This document shows, in pieces, positions 9,348 through 18,803 of a DNA stretch of 64,000 nt. The DNA is taken from NCBI GenBank assembly GCA_002844335.1, contig CP019154.1:2666001-2730000 (forward strand), read 5' to 3'. Numbering within the stretch: position 1 is the stretch's first letter; each line of letters opens with the position of its first letter. Source of the stretch: Haloarcula taiwanensis (GTDB lineage Archaea > Halobacteriota > Halobacteria > Halobacteriales > Haloarculaceae). Under the pieces are notes generated by a model. It was not told where the DNA came from and ran no database searches. It saw nothing but the letters and a program-made list of their open reading frames with translations. The position numbers and the translations under genes are program-made.

Positions 9348-9851
9348 TCAGTTGCGCCGGCTCGGGTCCGGCCAGCGGTAGATGACGTACGTTTCCGACC
9401 CCGGTTCGCTTGCGGGCTTCCAGACGAGTCGAAGCGTCGCGTCGTTCAGGTCCAACTGTTCTCCGCTCGGGATGCCGGAGAACTGTTCCTGATGGATTGT
9501 AATCTCTGTTCCCGACGTGATCCGCGTCGAAGCCTGTGCCTGTATCGGATCGGAGTCCAGCGTCACGTCACTACCGCCGGTACTCCTGGCACCGGAGACG
9601 ACGACGGTGAGGTTATCCCTGTAGACGGTGTCCCCGCTTTTGAAGCTGAGGTTCAGATACTCCCCGTTGACAGTGGTCCGCTCGTTGTAGTCGGCCACGA
9701 TAGCGACCTGCGGAGCTTGTGTCGGTTGCTGCTCGTTGAAACCAAGCGCGAACACACCGACGGTGGCGGCGAGAATTGCAACAATGCCGACGAGAATAAC
9801 AACACCAATCACCGGGCTCACGGCCCGGTTTCGACCATCTACCCGACTCAT
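9348..9851 (-). CDS. Archaeal type IV pilin-like protein
   Basis: A 167-residue protein with the class III signal sequence of archaeal pilins. A short charged lead (MSRVDGRNR) is followed by AVSPVIGVVILVGIVAILAATVG, the hydrophobic stalk helix beginning about residue 10. This N-terminus is that of the DUF1628 pilin family, processed by PibD-type peptidase and assembled into adhesion pili. The rest is a beta-rich globular domain with several Thr/Ser stretches. It stands alone between TrmB and the glutathione-reductase-like gene, with no pilus assembly ATPase nearby, so it probably contributes a minor or alternative pilin. Confidence 0.85.
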   Translation of the reverse strand: MSRVDGRNRAVSPVIGVVILVGIVAILAATVGVFALGFNEQQPTQAPQVAIVADYNERTTVNGEYLNLSFKSGDTVYRDNLTVVVSGARSTGGSDVTLDSDPIQAQASTRITSGTEITIHQEQFSGIPSGEQLDLNDATLRLVWKPASEPGSETYVIYRWPDPSRRN

Positions 9852-9929
9852 TGACCACAGGTGAGAACTGGGTATATAAAAGAGGCCGCGTCGACTCAGC
9901 GTTCGATATCTGACAGCGATACCACCCGG

Positions 9930-10928
9930 TTACGCTGTCGGGAACAGCGTCTCGGGGAGGTCGCCCGGCAGGTCGTCGCGGTCGTGGTCGGCCTCGAAAT
10001 CAGGGTCAGGGCCCATCGGGACGATACGCTTCGGGCTCACGTCGGGGTGGGTCGTGTAGTAGTGCTCCGTGATGTGGTCCATGTTCACCGTCTCGGCGAC
10101 GCCGGGGAGCTGGTAGAGGTCACGCAGGTACGGCCAGAGGTTGTCGTACTCGCGGATGAGCTTGTGGTTGCACATGAAGTGGGTGTGGTACACCTCGTCG
10201 AAGCGCACCAGCGTCGTGAACATACAGACGTCCGCCTCGGTCAGGCGGTCGCCGGCGAGGAAGCGCTGGTCTTCGAGCACCGCATCCCAGTGGTCGAGGG
10301 CGTCGAACAGTTCCTCGACGGCCTCGTCGTAGGCTGACTGGCTGTCGGCGAAACCACAGCGGTAGACGCCGTTGTTGATCGGCTCGTAGATGTCGTCGAT
10401 GATGCGGTCGACCTCGTTCTGGTAGCCCTCGGGGTAGAGGTCCACGTCGTTCTCGGATACGTCGTCGAACTCGGTGTCCAGCATCCGGAGAATTTCCTCG
10501 GACTCGTTGTTGACGATGGTCTCCGCCTGTTTGTCCCACAGCACCGGGACCGTCACGCGACAGGTCGCGTCGGGGTCAGCTTCGACGTAGACCTCGCGGA
10601 GATAGTCCGATCCGTTGACCGTATCCGGCGTACAGCCCGCCTTCTCAGGCGTGAACTGCCAGCCGCCCTCGCCGCGATACGGGTCGACGTAGTCGACGGT
10701 GATGGCGTCTTCCAGCCCCAGCAGTTTCCGAGCGACCAGAATTCGGTGCGCCCACGGGCAGGCGCGGCAGGCGTACAGGTGGTACCGGCCGGCCTCGGGC
10801 TGGAACCGCGCGTCGGGGTCGTCTTCGATCCGGTCACGGAAGGTGGTGTCCTGCCGGTCGAAGGCCCCGTCCTCGTTCGTGGTTTCGTACGCGTCGGTCC
10901 GCCACTCGCCGTCGACGAGCATATTCAT
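9930..10928 (-). CDS. Glutathionyl-hydroquinone reductase-like (GST omega/ECM4 family) protein
   Basis: A 332-residue cytoplasmic protein of the ECM4/YqjG type. The N-terminal thioredoxin-like domain carries the catalytic cysteine in [21 protein letters not shown]. The GST C-terminal helical domain follows, with [22 protein letters not shown]. The family reduces glutathionyl-hydroquinones. Haloarchaea use gamma-glutamylcysteine rather than glutathione, so the true thiol partner here is probably different; that is an inference. A second ATG lies two codons in. It is a single-gene unit between a pilin and a ribosomal protein gene. Confidence 0.88.
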   Translation of the reverse strand: MNMLVDGEWRTDAYETTNEDGAFDRQDTTFRDRIEDDPDARFQPEAGRYHLYACRACPWAHRILVARKLLGLEDAITVDYVDPYRGEGGWQFTPEKAGCTPDTVNGSDYLREVYVEADPDATCRVTVPVLWDKQAETIVNNESEEILRMLDTEFDDVSENDVDLYPEGYQNEVDRIIDDIYEPINNGVYRCGFADSQSAYDEAVEELFDALDHWDAVLEDQRFLAGDRLTEADVCMFTTLVRFDEVYHTHFMCNHKLIREYDNLWPYLRDLYQLPGVAETVNMDHITEHYYTTHPDVSPKRIVPMGPDPDFEADHDRDDLPGDLPETLFPTA

Positions 10929-11149
10929 GGGTATCGTTCGTAGGCGCGCGAAGCGTAAAAGAACGCGGTGACAGCGGTGTTACCGGAACAGCACCGGCCT
11001 CTGTCAGACTACTGCAAACAGAGACTCCAGTCGCCACAGCACCGGTCGGTTCGTGGCCACTCACCGGCGTGTGGGACACAGCGACACGCCGCCGGGCGGG
11101 TTCGAAGCCCTTATTGGGCCGCTCGGCGACGTATTCTCCAAGAGTACCT

Positions 11150-11683
11150 ATGTCGGACAAACCCGCCTCAATGTACCGGGACATCGACAAGCCCGCGTAC
11201 ACCCGACGCGAATACATCACAGGCATTCCCGGGTCGAAGATCGCACAGCACAAGATGGGCCGTAAACAGAAGGACGCCGACGATTACCCCGTCCAGATCA
11301 GCCTCATCGTCGAGGAGACAGTCCAGCTCCGTCACGGCTCGCTGGAGGCCTCCCGCCTGTCGGCCAACCGCCACATGATCAAGGAGCTCGGCGAAGATGG
11401 TGACTACAAGATGACCCTCCGGAAGTTCCCACACCAGGTCCTGCGCGAGAACAAGCAGGCGACCGGTGCCGGGGCCGACCGTGTCTCCGACGGGATGCGT
11501 GCCGCCTTCGGGAAGATCGTCGGTACCGCCGCCCGCGTTCAGGCCGGCGAACAGCTGTTCACCGCCTACTGCAACGTCGAAGACGCGGAACACGTCAAGG
11601 AAGCGTTCCGCCGCGCTTACAACAAAATCACGCCCTCTTGCCGCATCAAAGTCGAGCGGGGAGAGGAACTGCTGATCGCGTAA
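11150..11683 (+). CDS. rpl10e: 50S ribosomal protein L10e (L16 family)
   Basis: A 177-residue large-subunit ribosomal protein, the archaeal/eukaryal counterpart of bacterial L16. It begins [20 protein letters not shown] and contains the diagnostic [15 protein letters not shown] and [21 protein letters not shown] segments, which contact 23S rRNA near the A site. Length fits the family. The open frame extends 27 codons upstream, but this ATG matches the conserved N-terminus. It is a stand-alone transcription unit. Confidence 0.97.
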   Translation: MSDKPASMYRDIDKPAYTRREYITGIPGSKIAQHKMGRKQKDADDYPVQISLIVEETVQLRHGSLEASRLSANRHMIKELGEDGDYKMTLRKFPHQVLRENKQATGAGADRVSDGMRAAFGKIVGTAARVQAGEQLFTAYCNVEDAEHVKEAFRRAYNKITPSCRIKVERGEELLIA

Positions 11684-11862
11684 ATCAGACAGCGGCGGTC
11701 GCTCTCCGTTCGGACAGCGGACCGGCCGTCTCGACTCCGTTTTCCGCGCCGCTCAAGTGCTGAGTGGCATCCCAGCCGCTGAGTAATGGAACGTAGCTAC
11801 GTTCTTGCCCCAAGTTACCGACACCCACAATACTCTTGCACCCATCCCGCGTACGTCTACAG

Positions 11863-12060
11863 ATGGTACTCCGACTCACACTCCTGGCTCTCGGCGTTCT
11901 CGAACTGCTTCGGCCCCGGAAGGTCGTCGACTTCTGGATGGGGCTCGCAACGACAGAGGCCGACGACATAGACCTCCGCCCGTGGGTGTACAGTGCCGCC
12001 CGCGTCGAGGGCGCGCTCCTCGTGCTGTGGGTGCTCCGGCAGCGTCGCAGCGGCGAGTGA
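11863..12060 (+). CDS. Small hydrophobic protein, function unknown
   Basis: A 65-residue protein starting MVLRLTLLALGVLELLRPRK. It has one N-terminal hydrophobic helix (residues 2-17), a short soluble stretch rich in Asp/Glu, and a second weakly hydrophobic segment (EGALLVLWVLRQRR) near the C-terminus. Coding character is good: acidic bias and a start directly after a promoter-like region. I recognise the pattern as a haloarchaeal small membrane protein but know no function. It lies between L10e and a universal stress protein gene on the opposite strand. Confidence 0.6.
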   Translation: MVLRLTLLALGVLELLRPRKVVDFWMGLATTEADDIDLRPWVYSAARVEGALLVLWVLRQRRSGE

Positions 12061-12123
12061 CTCGGTAGGAAGCTGTGAAACGCTCCGCACACCACAGGCG
12101 ACCGGTACTGCTGGCAGATGCTA

Positions 12124-12555
12124 CTACGTATCGTCGGGCAACCGGACAGTCAACACCGGTGCGTCTGCTGTCCGGACGACCTTCTCGGTGACGCTCCCCA
12201 GCAGAAACCGGTCCAGACCACTCCGGCCGTGGGTTCCCATGACAATCATATCGATATCGGCAGTCTCGGCGTAGTCGATAATTTCCTCGTACGGATCGCC
12301 CATTCGGTGCTCGGCGACGACGGGCACACCGTGGTCAGCAATATTGTCGACCGTTTCGTCGATGACCTGCTCGGTCTGTTCCTGCAGCGATTCGATGGTC
12401 GTTGCTTCTGCCGCGGCACTCCCGAGATACGTCGAGTCGACGACAGAAAGCACGTGGATCGTGGAGTCGTGTGTCTCCGCCAGTTCGAGTGCGTGTGCGA
12501 GCGCTTCGTCCGCGCCGTCGCTCCCGTCCGTCGGGAAGAGGATATCGTTGTACAC
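12124..12555 (-). CDS. Universal stress protein, UspA family
   Basis: A 143-residue protein with the Usp fold. It starts at GTG (MYNDILFPTDGSDGADEA) and ends with the ATP-binding signature GTHGRSGLDRFLLGSVTEKVVRTADAPVLTV, matching G-x2-G-x9-G-[ST]. The Asp near residue 10 and the G-rich loop suggest an ATP-binding member. It is cytoplasmic, likely a stress-linked chaperone or signalling protein, and is monocistronic. The GTG start is chosen because it matches the family N-terminus and no ATG lies close. Confidence 0.93.
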   Translation of the reverse strand: MYNDILFPTDGSDGADEALAHALELAETHDSTIHVLSVVDSTYLGSAAAEATTIESLQEQTEQVIDETVDNIADHGVPVVAEHRMGDPYEEIIDYAETADIDMIVMGTHGRSGLDRFLLGSVTEKVVRTADAPVLTVRLPDDT

Positions 12556-12742
12556 GCGTGATATATTTTCCCGCAGTATACTTAGTGTTTGTCTGATAAT
12601 TTCTTCAATTAGTGTCTATTCCTCGATTATACACCGGTGCGCTGTGGTCAGCAGCGAGCAGTGCGCACTACGTGATGGAGCGGTCAGCGTGTATCGAAAG
12701 CAGCTGCGAGCGTGTTATATTTCTCCAAGACAACTGCACGCT

Positions 12743-13606
12743 ATGCACAGGCTGGCCGTCGCCACGAACGCCGAGACCTTTGAGCGGATGCAGGAACCGC
12801 TGGCGGCCCGGGATATCGAGGCGGGCCACGTCGAGACGGCCGAGCGGACGCTGGCGCTCGACGAGCGTCCCTTCGGCGAATACGACGTGGGCTTCGTCTA
12901 CCCCTCCCGAATCATGGAGGGGGCCGTCGCCGACGCCATGCTGGACGTGCCGTGGGTCAACGACCGCGAGGCTATCCTCCGCTCACGGAACAAGGCCGAC
13001 GTGCTGGCGCGACTCGGCCGTGCGGGCGTTCCCGTCCCCAAGACTGTCGTCGTGTCGAACCCGACAAGCGAGGCTGAACTGACCGCGGCGTTCGAGCGGT
13101 TCGACCCCCCCGTGGTCGTGAAGCCGAACTCGACGACCCGCGGCGTCGGCGTGGCCAAGGCCCACGACCTGGATTCGTTTCTCGGCATCGTCGACTACCT
13201 CGATCTGGTCCACGACTATCGCGCGGTCGGCGACCAGTCGTTTCTCGTCCAGGAGTACGTCGCCGACGCCACAGACTACCGCGTGATGGTCGTCGACGGC
13301 GAGTACGTCGGCGCGGTTGAGCGCCGCCTCCCCGAAGCGAGCCGCGAGCAGGGCCGGTGGAAGCACAACGTCCACCGTGGAGCCGAAGCCGAAGGGCAGG
13401 AACTGCCAGCGGCGCTACGAGAACTGGCTGAAGACGCGGCCGACGAGCTGGCGATTCCGTACCTCGGCGTCGACCTGCTGGTGACGGCGGACCGGGCGGT
13501 GGTCAACGAGACGAACGCCCGCCCGACAATCGACTCGGCGACGAAGTACGAGGACGGCTTCTGGGACGAACTCGCGGCATTGATACGGGAAACGGCGGCG
13601 CAGTAG
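12743..13606 (+). CDS. RimK-like ATP-grasp ligase
   Basis: A 287-residue ATP-grasp protein. The N-terminal domain (1-95) is followed by the ATP-grasp module, with VVVKPNSTTRGVGV (ATP-binding Lys and Gly-rich loop), FLVQEYVADATDYRVMVVDGEYVGAVER and the metal-binding NETNARPTI near the C-terminus. Proteins of this family join amino acids or glutamate to carboxylates. The substrate is not recognisable here. The open frame extends 130 codons upstream into the Usp gene antisense, so ATG 12743 (MHRLAVATN) is used. It is a single gene unit. Confidence 0.85.
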   Translation: MHRLAVATNAETFERMQEPLAARDIEAGHVETAERTLALDERPFGEYDVGFVYPSRIMEGAVADAMLDVPWVNDREAILRSRNKADVLARLGRAGVPVPKTVVVSNPTSEAELTAAFERFDPPVVVKPNSTTRGVGVAKAHDLDSFLGIVDYLDLVHDYRAVGDQSFLVQEYVADATDYRVMVVDGEYVGAVERRLPEASREQGRWKHNVHRGAEAEGQELPAALRELAEDAADELAIPYLGVDLLVTADRAVVNETNARPTIDSATKYEDGFWDELAALIRETAAQ

Positions 13607-13658
13607 CGACGCGAGTGCGCTGTTCTCGCGTGACAAAACAGACCGTGTGCTATGCGCG

Positions 13659-14045
13659 CTACAGTTCGATGTCCGCGGAGTCCTCTTCGGGGTCGAAGGT
13701 GACTTCGAGGATACCGTTGTTGTACGTCGCGGCGGCGGAGTGCTCGTCGACGCGAGTCGGGAGAGTCAGTCGTTCGTGGTACTCGCGCTCCGGACTTTCG
13801 GCGTTGATCGTGAGAACAGTCCCGTCGCACTTGAGGTCGATTGCATCCTTGTCGACACCCGGAACGTCGGCGACGACCCGGATTTCCTCGTCGGTTTCGT
13901 GAACGTCGACGTGGAGGTCGGCCCCACCGCCACCGGTGTCCCGGTCGATGTGGACATCGCCTTCAGCCCCCATCATCTCGTCCATCATCCGCTCTATTTC
14001 CCGGAAGAACTCGTCGAACGGGTCGTCACTGTCATCGCGTCTCAT
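13659..14045 (-). CDS. Hsp20-family small heat-shock protein
   Basis: A 128-residue alpha-crystallin-type chaperone. The N-terminus is short and acidic with MDEMMG repeats. The alpha-crystallin domain spans about 40-125 and includes DVHETDEEIRVVADVPGVDKDAIDL and TYNNGILEVTFDPEED (the conserved GILEV motif). The C-terminal I-x-I tail is reduced to DIEL. It should hold unfolded proteins in the cytoplasm. It reads towards the ATP-grasp gene and is divergent from gap. Confidence 0.92.
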   Translation of the reverse strand: MRRDDSDDPFDEFFREIERMMDEMMGAEGDVHIDRDTGGGGADLHVDVHETDEEIRVVADVPGVDKDAIDLKCDGTVLTINAESPEREYHERLTLPTRVDEHSAAATYNNGILEVTFDPEEDSADIEL

Positions 14046-14246
14046 TCCTATCGGTCAGTACGTCCGTCCGTTTCAAAAGCCTTCGGACGAATCTAGTATC
14101 TGCCAACAGATACTGTCGAGGGGACACCCTCAGTCGAGATGGCACCCTCACTATTAATCATTCGAGCCCGAACACGCATAAACAAACACAAATTTACAAC
14201 AAATCCGAAAACACTTTACACTGACCGACTGCCTCTCTAGACACCA

Positions 14247-15251
14247 ATGAGTGAGCCAGTTCGCGTCGGCCTCAACGGCTTCGGCCGTATCGGCCGCAAC
14301 GTATTCCGCGCATCGTTACACAGCGACGACGTCGAGATTGTCGGCATCAACGACGTGATGGACGATTCGGAGATCGACTACTTCGCCCAGTACGACACCG
14401 TCATGGGCGAACTCGAAGGAGCCAGCGTCGACGACGGCGTCCTCACGGTCGACGGAACCGACTTCGAGGCGGGCGTCTTCCACGAAACCGACCCCACACA
14501 GCTCCCGTGGGACGACCTCGACGTTGACGTGGCCTTCGAAGCGACCGGCATCTTCCGAACCAAGGAGGACGCGAGCCAGCATCTCGACGCCGGGGCCGAC
14601 AAGGTCCTCATCTCCGCGCCGCCGAAGGGCGACGAGCCGGTCAAGCAGCTCGTCTACGGCGTCAACCACGACGAGTACGACGGCGAGAAGGTCGTCTCGA
14701 ACGCCTCCTGTACGACCAACTCCATCACACCGGTGGCGAAAGTGCTGGACGAGGAGTTCGGCATCAACGCCGGCCAGCTGACCACGGTCCACGCCTACAC
14801 CGGCTCCCAGAACCTGATGGACGGCCCGAACGGCAAGCCCCGCCGCCGCCGCGCCGCCGCCGAGAACATCATCCCGACCTCCACCGGTGCCGCGCAGGCG
14901 GCCACCGAGGTTCTGCCCGAACTTGAGGGGAAACTCGACGGGATGGCTATCCGCGTCCCGGTGCCGAACGGCTCCATCACCGAGTTCGTCGTCGACCTCG
15001 ACGACGACGTGACGGAGAGCGACGTCAACGCCGCCTTCGAAGAGGCCGCCGCCGGCGAACTCGAAGGCGTGCTTGGCGTCACGAGCGACGACGTCGTCTC
15101 CTCGGACATCCTCGGGGACCCGTACTCCACGCAGGTCGACCTGCAGTCGACGAACGTCGTCTCCGGAATGACGAAGATCCTCACTTGGTACGACAACGAG
15201 TACGGCTTCTCGAACCGGATGCTCGACGTGGCCGAGTACATCACCGAGTAA
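14247..15251 (+). CDS. gap: Glyceraldehyde-3-phosphate dehydrogenase, type I
   Basis: A 334-residue bacterial-type GAPDH. The Rossmann motif is VGLNGFGRIGRNVFRAS, and the catalytic Cys lies in SNASCTTNSITPVAKVLD with the His in TTVHAYTGSQ. It oxidises glyceraldehyde-3-phosphate to 1,3-bisphosphoglycerate in the cytoplasm. Haloarchaea use this type for the lower glycolytic or gluconeogenic route. pgk follows 297 bases downstream on the same strand, so the pair catalyses consecutive steps. Confidence 0.97.
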   Translation: MSEPVRVGLNGFGRIGRNVFRASLHSDDVEIVGINDVMDDSEIDYFAQYDTVMGELEGASVDDGVLTVDGTDFEAGVFHETDPTQLPWDDLDVDVAFEATGIFRTKEDASQHLDAGADKVLISAPPKGDEPVKQLVYGVNHDEYDGEKVVSNASCTTNSITPVAKVLDEEFGINAGQLTTVHAYTGSQNLMDGPNGKPRRRRAAAENIIPTSTGAAQAATEVLPELEGKLDGMAIRVPVPNGSITEFVVDLDDDVTESDVNAAFEEAAAGELEGVLGVTSDDVVSSDILGDPYSTQVDLQSTNVVSGMTKILTWYDNEYGFSNRMLDVAEYITE

Positions 15252-15547
15252 GCGCGGAAACGGTTTTCGGCGCTGGTAAGATTTATAATTATTATTCGCT
15301 AAGAATAAGGCACACATAGAGTCCAAACCAGCACCTGACCCCTGGTCGGCTCTGTGTGTCGACACAGGCCCGTTTTCACAGCCGGCGCGCCGTGTCCCGG
15401 CGTCGGCTGTGTACGGTGCCGGTGTCCCCACCCTCTCCGCCCCCATTTTTTACACTGGCAGCACGGCAAGTAGCGGCGGTGCTCCTCAAAAAGGCCGCTG
15501 CTGTTCGGACTCGGAAACCGTTAAGCGGTCGGCAGGTTTCCCTTTCA

Positions 15548-16756
15548 ATGATGACTTTCCAGACGCTCGACGACCTCGACGACGGACAGCGCGTCCTCGT
15601 CCGACTCGATCTCAATTCACCGGTGGAGGACGGTGAAGTACAGGACAACCGGCGGTTCGAACGCCACGCCGAGACCATCAGCGAACTCGTCGACCGCGGG
15701 TTCGAGGTCGCAGTGCTGGCCCACCAGGGCCGCCCGGGCCGCGACGATTTCGTCTCGCTTTCCCAGCACGCCGACATCCTCGCCGACCACATCGACCACC
15801 CGGTCGAGTTCATCGACGAGACCTACGGCCCGCAGGCGATTCACGACATCGCCGACCTCGATAGCGGCGACGTGCTCGTCCTCGAAAACACGCGGATGTG
15901 CGACGACGAACTCCCCGAGGAAGACCCCGAAGTGAAGGCCCAGACGGAGTTCGTCCAGACGCTCAAAGACGAGTTCGACGCCTACATCAACGACGCCTAC
16001 TCGGCGGCCCACCGCTCGCACGCCTCGCTCGTGGGCTTCCCGCTCGTGATGGACGCCTACGCCGGCCGCGTGATGGAGACCGAGTACGAGGCAAACACCG
16101 CCATCGCCGAGAAGGAGTTCGACGGGCAGGTGACGATGGTCGTCGGCGGCACCAAAGCGACCGACGTCATCGACGTGATGACCCACCTAGACGAGACGGT
16201 CGACGACTTCCTGCTTGGCGGCATCGCGGGCGAACTGTTCCTGCGGGCCGCGGGCCGTCCGGTCGGCTACGACATCGACGACGCGAACCTCTACGACGAG
16301 CAGTGGGAGCAAAACAGCGAGAAAATCGAGTCTATGCTCGACGACCACCGCGACCAGATTACCCTCGCGGTCGACCTCGCCTACGAGGACGAGAACGGCG
16401 ACCGCGCTGAACAGGCCGTCGACGACATCGAGGAGAAGACTGTCTCCTACCTCGACGTTGGCAGCGAGACGGTCATGGAGTACTCGCCGGTCATCCGCGA
16501 CTCCGAGGCCGTCTTCGTGAAGGGAGCCCTGGGAATGTTCGAGGACGAGCGGTTCTCCGTCGGGACCGCTGGCGTGCTCGAAGCCATCGCCGAGACCGAC
16601 TGCTTCTCCGTCGTCGGCGGCGGCGACACCTCACGAGCCATCGAGATGTACGGGATGGAAGAAGACGAGTTCGGCCACGTCTCTATCGCGGGCGGTGCGT
16701 ACATCCGAGCGCTGACCGGCGCGGAGCTGGTCGGCGTCGAAGTGCTACAGCGTTAA
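15548..16756 (+). CDS. pgk: Phosphoglycerate kinase
   Basis: A 402-residue kinase (401 if the second ATG at 15551 is used). N-terminal substrate-binding landmarks are RVLVRLDLNSPV and VLAHQGRPGR. The nucleotide domain carries MVVGGTKATD and the Gly-rich SVVGGGDTSRAIEM, where the usual family sequence is GGGD(T/S). It interconverts 1,3-bisphosphoglycerate and 3-phosphoglycerate with ATP. Its last codons overlap the stop of a small gene on the other strand (16753-16899). The frame is open for 64 codons upstream, but that part is low-complexity and unlike the family. Confidence 0.97.
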   Translation: MMTFQTLDDLDDGQRVLVRLDLNSPVEDGEVQDNRRFERHAETISELVDRGFEVAVLAHQGRPGRDDFVSLSQHADILADHIDHPVEFIDETYGPQAIHDIADLDSGDVLVLENTRMCDDELPEEDPEVKAQTEFVQTLKDEFDAYINDAYSAAHRSHASLVGFPLVMDAYAGRVMETEYEANTAIAEKEFDGQVTMVVGGTKATDVIDVMTHLDETVDDFLLGGIAGELFLRAAGRPVGYDIDDANLYDEQWEQNSEKIESMLDDHRDQITLAVDLAYEDENGDRAEQAVDDIEEKTVSYLDVGSETVMEYSPVIRDSEAVFVKGALGMFEDERFSVGTAGVLEAIAETDCFSVVGGGDTSRAIEMYGMEEDEFGHVSIAGGAYIRALTGAELVGVEVLQR

Positions 16757-16899
16757 CCGCGGCCTTTCGTCTCGGCGTGTCGCAGATCCCAGTCTCCGAG
16801 TAGTTCGTCGGGCACCTCGACGAGGCGACCGGTTTCGGTCGGCTCGGTCCGGGCGTGGCGGGCAGTCCAATCGTGGTCAGCGTCGGGCGTGGCTGCCAT
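16753..16899 (-). CDS. Small acidic protein of 48 residues, unknown function
   Basis: Reading leftward from ATG at 16899 gives a 48-residue protein with haloarchaeal composition: MAATPDADHDWTARHARTEP, then a segment with TGRLVEVPDELLGDWDLRH and a basic tail. Its stop shares two bases with the pgk stop, so the two genes are convergent and overlapping. Third-position GC and the acid-rich sequence support coding. No motif was recognised. The conserved look of LVEVPDELLGDWDLRH suggests a short helix-containing adaptor, but that is a guess. Confidence 0.6.
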   Translation of the reverse strand: MAATPDADHDWTARHARTEPTETGRLVEVPDELLGDWDLRHAETKGRG

Positions 16900-17027
16900 A
16901 CGCAGCGGTACCAGCGGCGTGAATAAATTCCTTCCGTTTAAGTAATGTAAATAATTACTCGATTCCGAGTCTATATTCCGTCTCCGAGAAGCGAAGTGCT
17001 TTCCGCCAGCCGCGACGTATCTGGAAT

Positions 17028-17606
17028 ATGTTCACCGGAATCGTCGAGACGACCGGCGAGGTGCAGGCGGTTATTGACGACGAGGGCGGGCGTCGGATGC
17101 GAATCGGCGCGCCGTTCGACGGACTTGACCACGGCCAGTCGATCAGCGTCAGCGGCGTCTGTCTCACCGTCGAGAAGGCGGTCGACGGCGAGTGGTTCGA
17201 GGTGTTTCTCGCTCAGGAGACGCTTGCCCGGACGTTTTTCGATGCCCTCAACGGTGGGGACCGAGTGAACCTTGAGCGGGCAATGCCCGCCGACGGGCGG
17301 TTCGACGGCCACATCGTGCAGGGCCACGTCGATACGACAGCCGAAATCGTCGGTATCGAACAGGAGGGAGAAGACTGGACGTTCACCTTCTCTCTCCCCG
17401 AAGCTCATCGGGACTACCTGGTTCAGAAAGGGTCGATAACGGTCGACGGCATCAGCCTGACCGTCGCCGACCGGCGCTCCGAGGAATTCGACGTGGCAAT
17501 CATTCCGACGACGTACGCCGAGACGACGCTGTCGGAGAAGTCCGTCGGCGATCCGGTCCATCTGGAGGTCGACGTGGTCGCGAAATACGTCGAGCAGCTT
17601 ACTTAG
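17028..17606 (+). CDS. ribE: Riboflavin synthase, alpha subunit
   Basis: A 192-residue protein made of two lumazine-binding repeats. The first starts MFTGIVETTGEVQAV and the second starts near residue 97 with FDGHIVQGHVDTTAEIVGI. Each contains the ISVSGVCLTV or ITVDGISLTV motif. The bacterial-type synthase dismutates two 6,7-dimethyl-8-ribityllumazines to riboflavin. Halobacteria commonly have this type in place of the archaeal RibC. Its stop overlaps the stop of the convergent prsW gene. Confidence 0.95.
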   Translation: MFTGIVETTGEVQAVIDDEGGRRMRIGAPFDGLDHGQSISVSGVCLTVEKAVDGEWFEVFLAQETLARTFFDALNGGDRVNLERAMPADGRFDGHIVQGHVDTTAEIVGIEQEGEDWTFTFSLPEAHRDYLVQKGSITVDGISLTVADRRSEEFDVAIIPTTYAETTLSEKSVGDPVHLEVDVVAKYVEQLT

Positions 17607-18637
17607 GGGTCGAACTCGGTCTGCTCCGGATGAATCGTAGTCTCGTCCGGGTCCTCGTGCGCGCGGTTGTACGCCTGCCGATACGCGTGAATCTTCTTCA
17701 GCAACAGGAGGCCAAAGATGGAGTCGTACACGATGACGAAGCCGAAGAACGCGACGAGGAAGTCGACGTTGTATAGCGTGGCCGCGATGGCCGTCACTGG
17801 GCTGGCCAGCGTGTTGTAAACGGCGTGGATGAGCGAAGCGATGAGCAATCCTTTCAGGACGATGGGGCCGGCATCGTCCGGATTGAATTTCGCCAGGCCG
17901 AGATAGTAGCCGGCGAAGGCCGAGTAGATGACGTGGCCCGGCCCCGCAAGCGCTCTGACCGCAGTGATGTCGCTGCTAGCGGCGAGTAACTGTACTGTCC
18001 CGGCGGTCATTTCGGTGTTCTGCGTGATGTACAGCGCGTTCTCGATGGTCGCAAAGCCAAGACCGGCGATGGCGCCGTACACCGCGCCGTCAACGACGGC
18101 GTCGAAACGGGTGTCACGGAAGGCGTACAGGCGCACCGCCAGCAGCTTTACCGTCTCCTCGACAGGGCCGACGATGAGGAAGAAAAAGAACACCTGGCCG
18201 AGAAACGGTACCAAGCCGAACCCGGAGCCAATAGCCTGGACCGGTCTACCGAAAATACCGTTGAGCACGCCCGCGAAGCCGGCGAACAGCACGCCAAGGA
18301 GGAACGTCCCCACGAGCAGCGTCAACGGTTCCTGCGTGGTCACGTCGGCGTAGTAAATGTACGCCGCGAGACCGAGGGCCGGGACGGCGGAGAGGATGGC
18401 CATGCCGGCAAACAGCGGCTGGTCGCCGAGCGCGCCAAGGCTCCCGAACGCGACCTGCAAGAGGAGAATCGCGATAGCTGTGATAACGACGAGATACCGC
18501 AGCGTCCGTATGCCGATGTGGTAGAGCCAGTGGGCGAACCGGTCCAGCGTCGACCGGGGCTCCCAAGTCGATATCTCATAGAGGTCTGCCGACCCGTCCG
18601 CGTTTACCTCGACCGGGTCCTGCCGTCGCTTTCCCAT
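17603..18637 (-). CDS. prsW: PrsW-family intramembrane metalloprotease
   Basis: A 344-residue polytopic membrane protein with about 8-9 helices from residue 35 to 320. The family motifs are GPVEETVKLLAVR (double Glu), a GLGFATIENALYI helix (Glu-Asn), PGHVIYSAFAGYYLG (His) and SLIHAVYNTL (His). These sit in or at the edge of membrane segments and are proposed active-site residues of the CPBP/PrsW clan. Related proteins clip membrane-bound regulators; the substrate here is unknown. A charged cytoplasmic tail ends the protein. Confidence 0.92.
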   Translation of the reverse strand: MGKRRQDPVEVNADGSADLYEISTWEPRSTLDRFAHWLYHIGIRTLRYLVVITAIAILLLQVAFGSLGALGDQPLFAGMAILSAVPALGLAAYIYYADVTTQEPLTLLVGTFLLGVLFAGFAGVLNGIFGRPVQAIGSGFGLVPFLGQVFFFFLIVGPVEETVKLLAVRLYAFRDTRFDAVVDGAVYGAIAGLGFATIENALYITQNTEMTAGTVQLLAASSDITAVRALAGPGHVIYSAFAGYYLGLAKFNPDDAGPIVLKGLLIASLIHAVYNTLASPVTAIAATLYNVDFLVAFFGFVIVYDSIFGLLLLKKIHAYRQAYNRAHEDPDETTIHPEQTEFDP

Positions 18638-18803
18638 GTGCCACGTCTACAGTCCGTCTCACCTAACCGTTTGGTTCGGTTATAGCCGAGCGAGCACCGG
18701 GCGGCGGTATGCCTGATACTGTGTGCAGTCAGGACAGTCCCCGCCAGAGCGGACACTTGCAGGAGACGAGAGGCTTTTCGCACGGGGCCACCAACAGGGA
18801 GAC

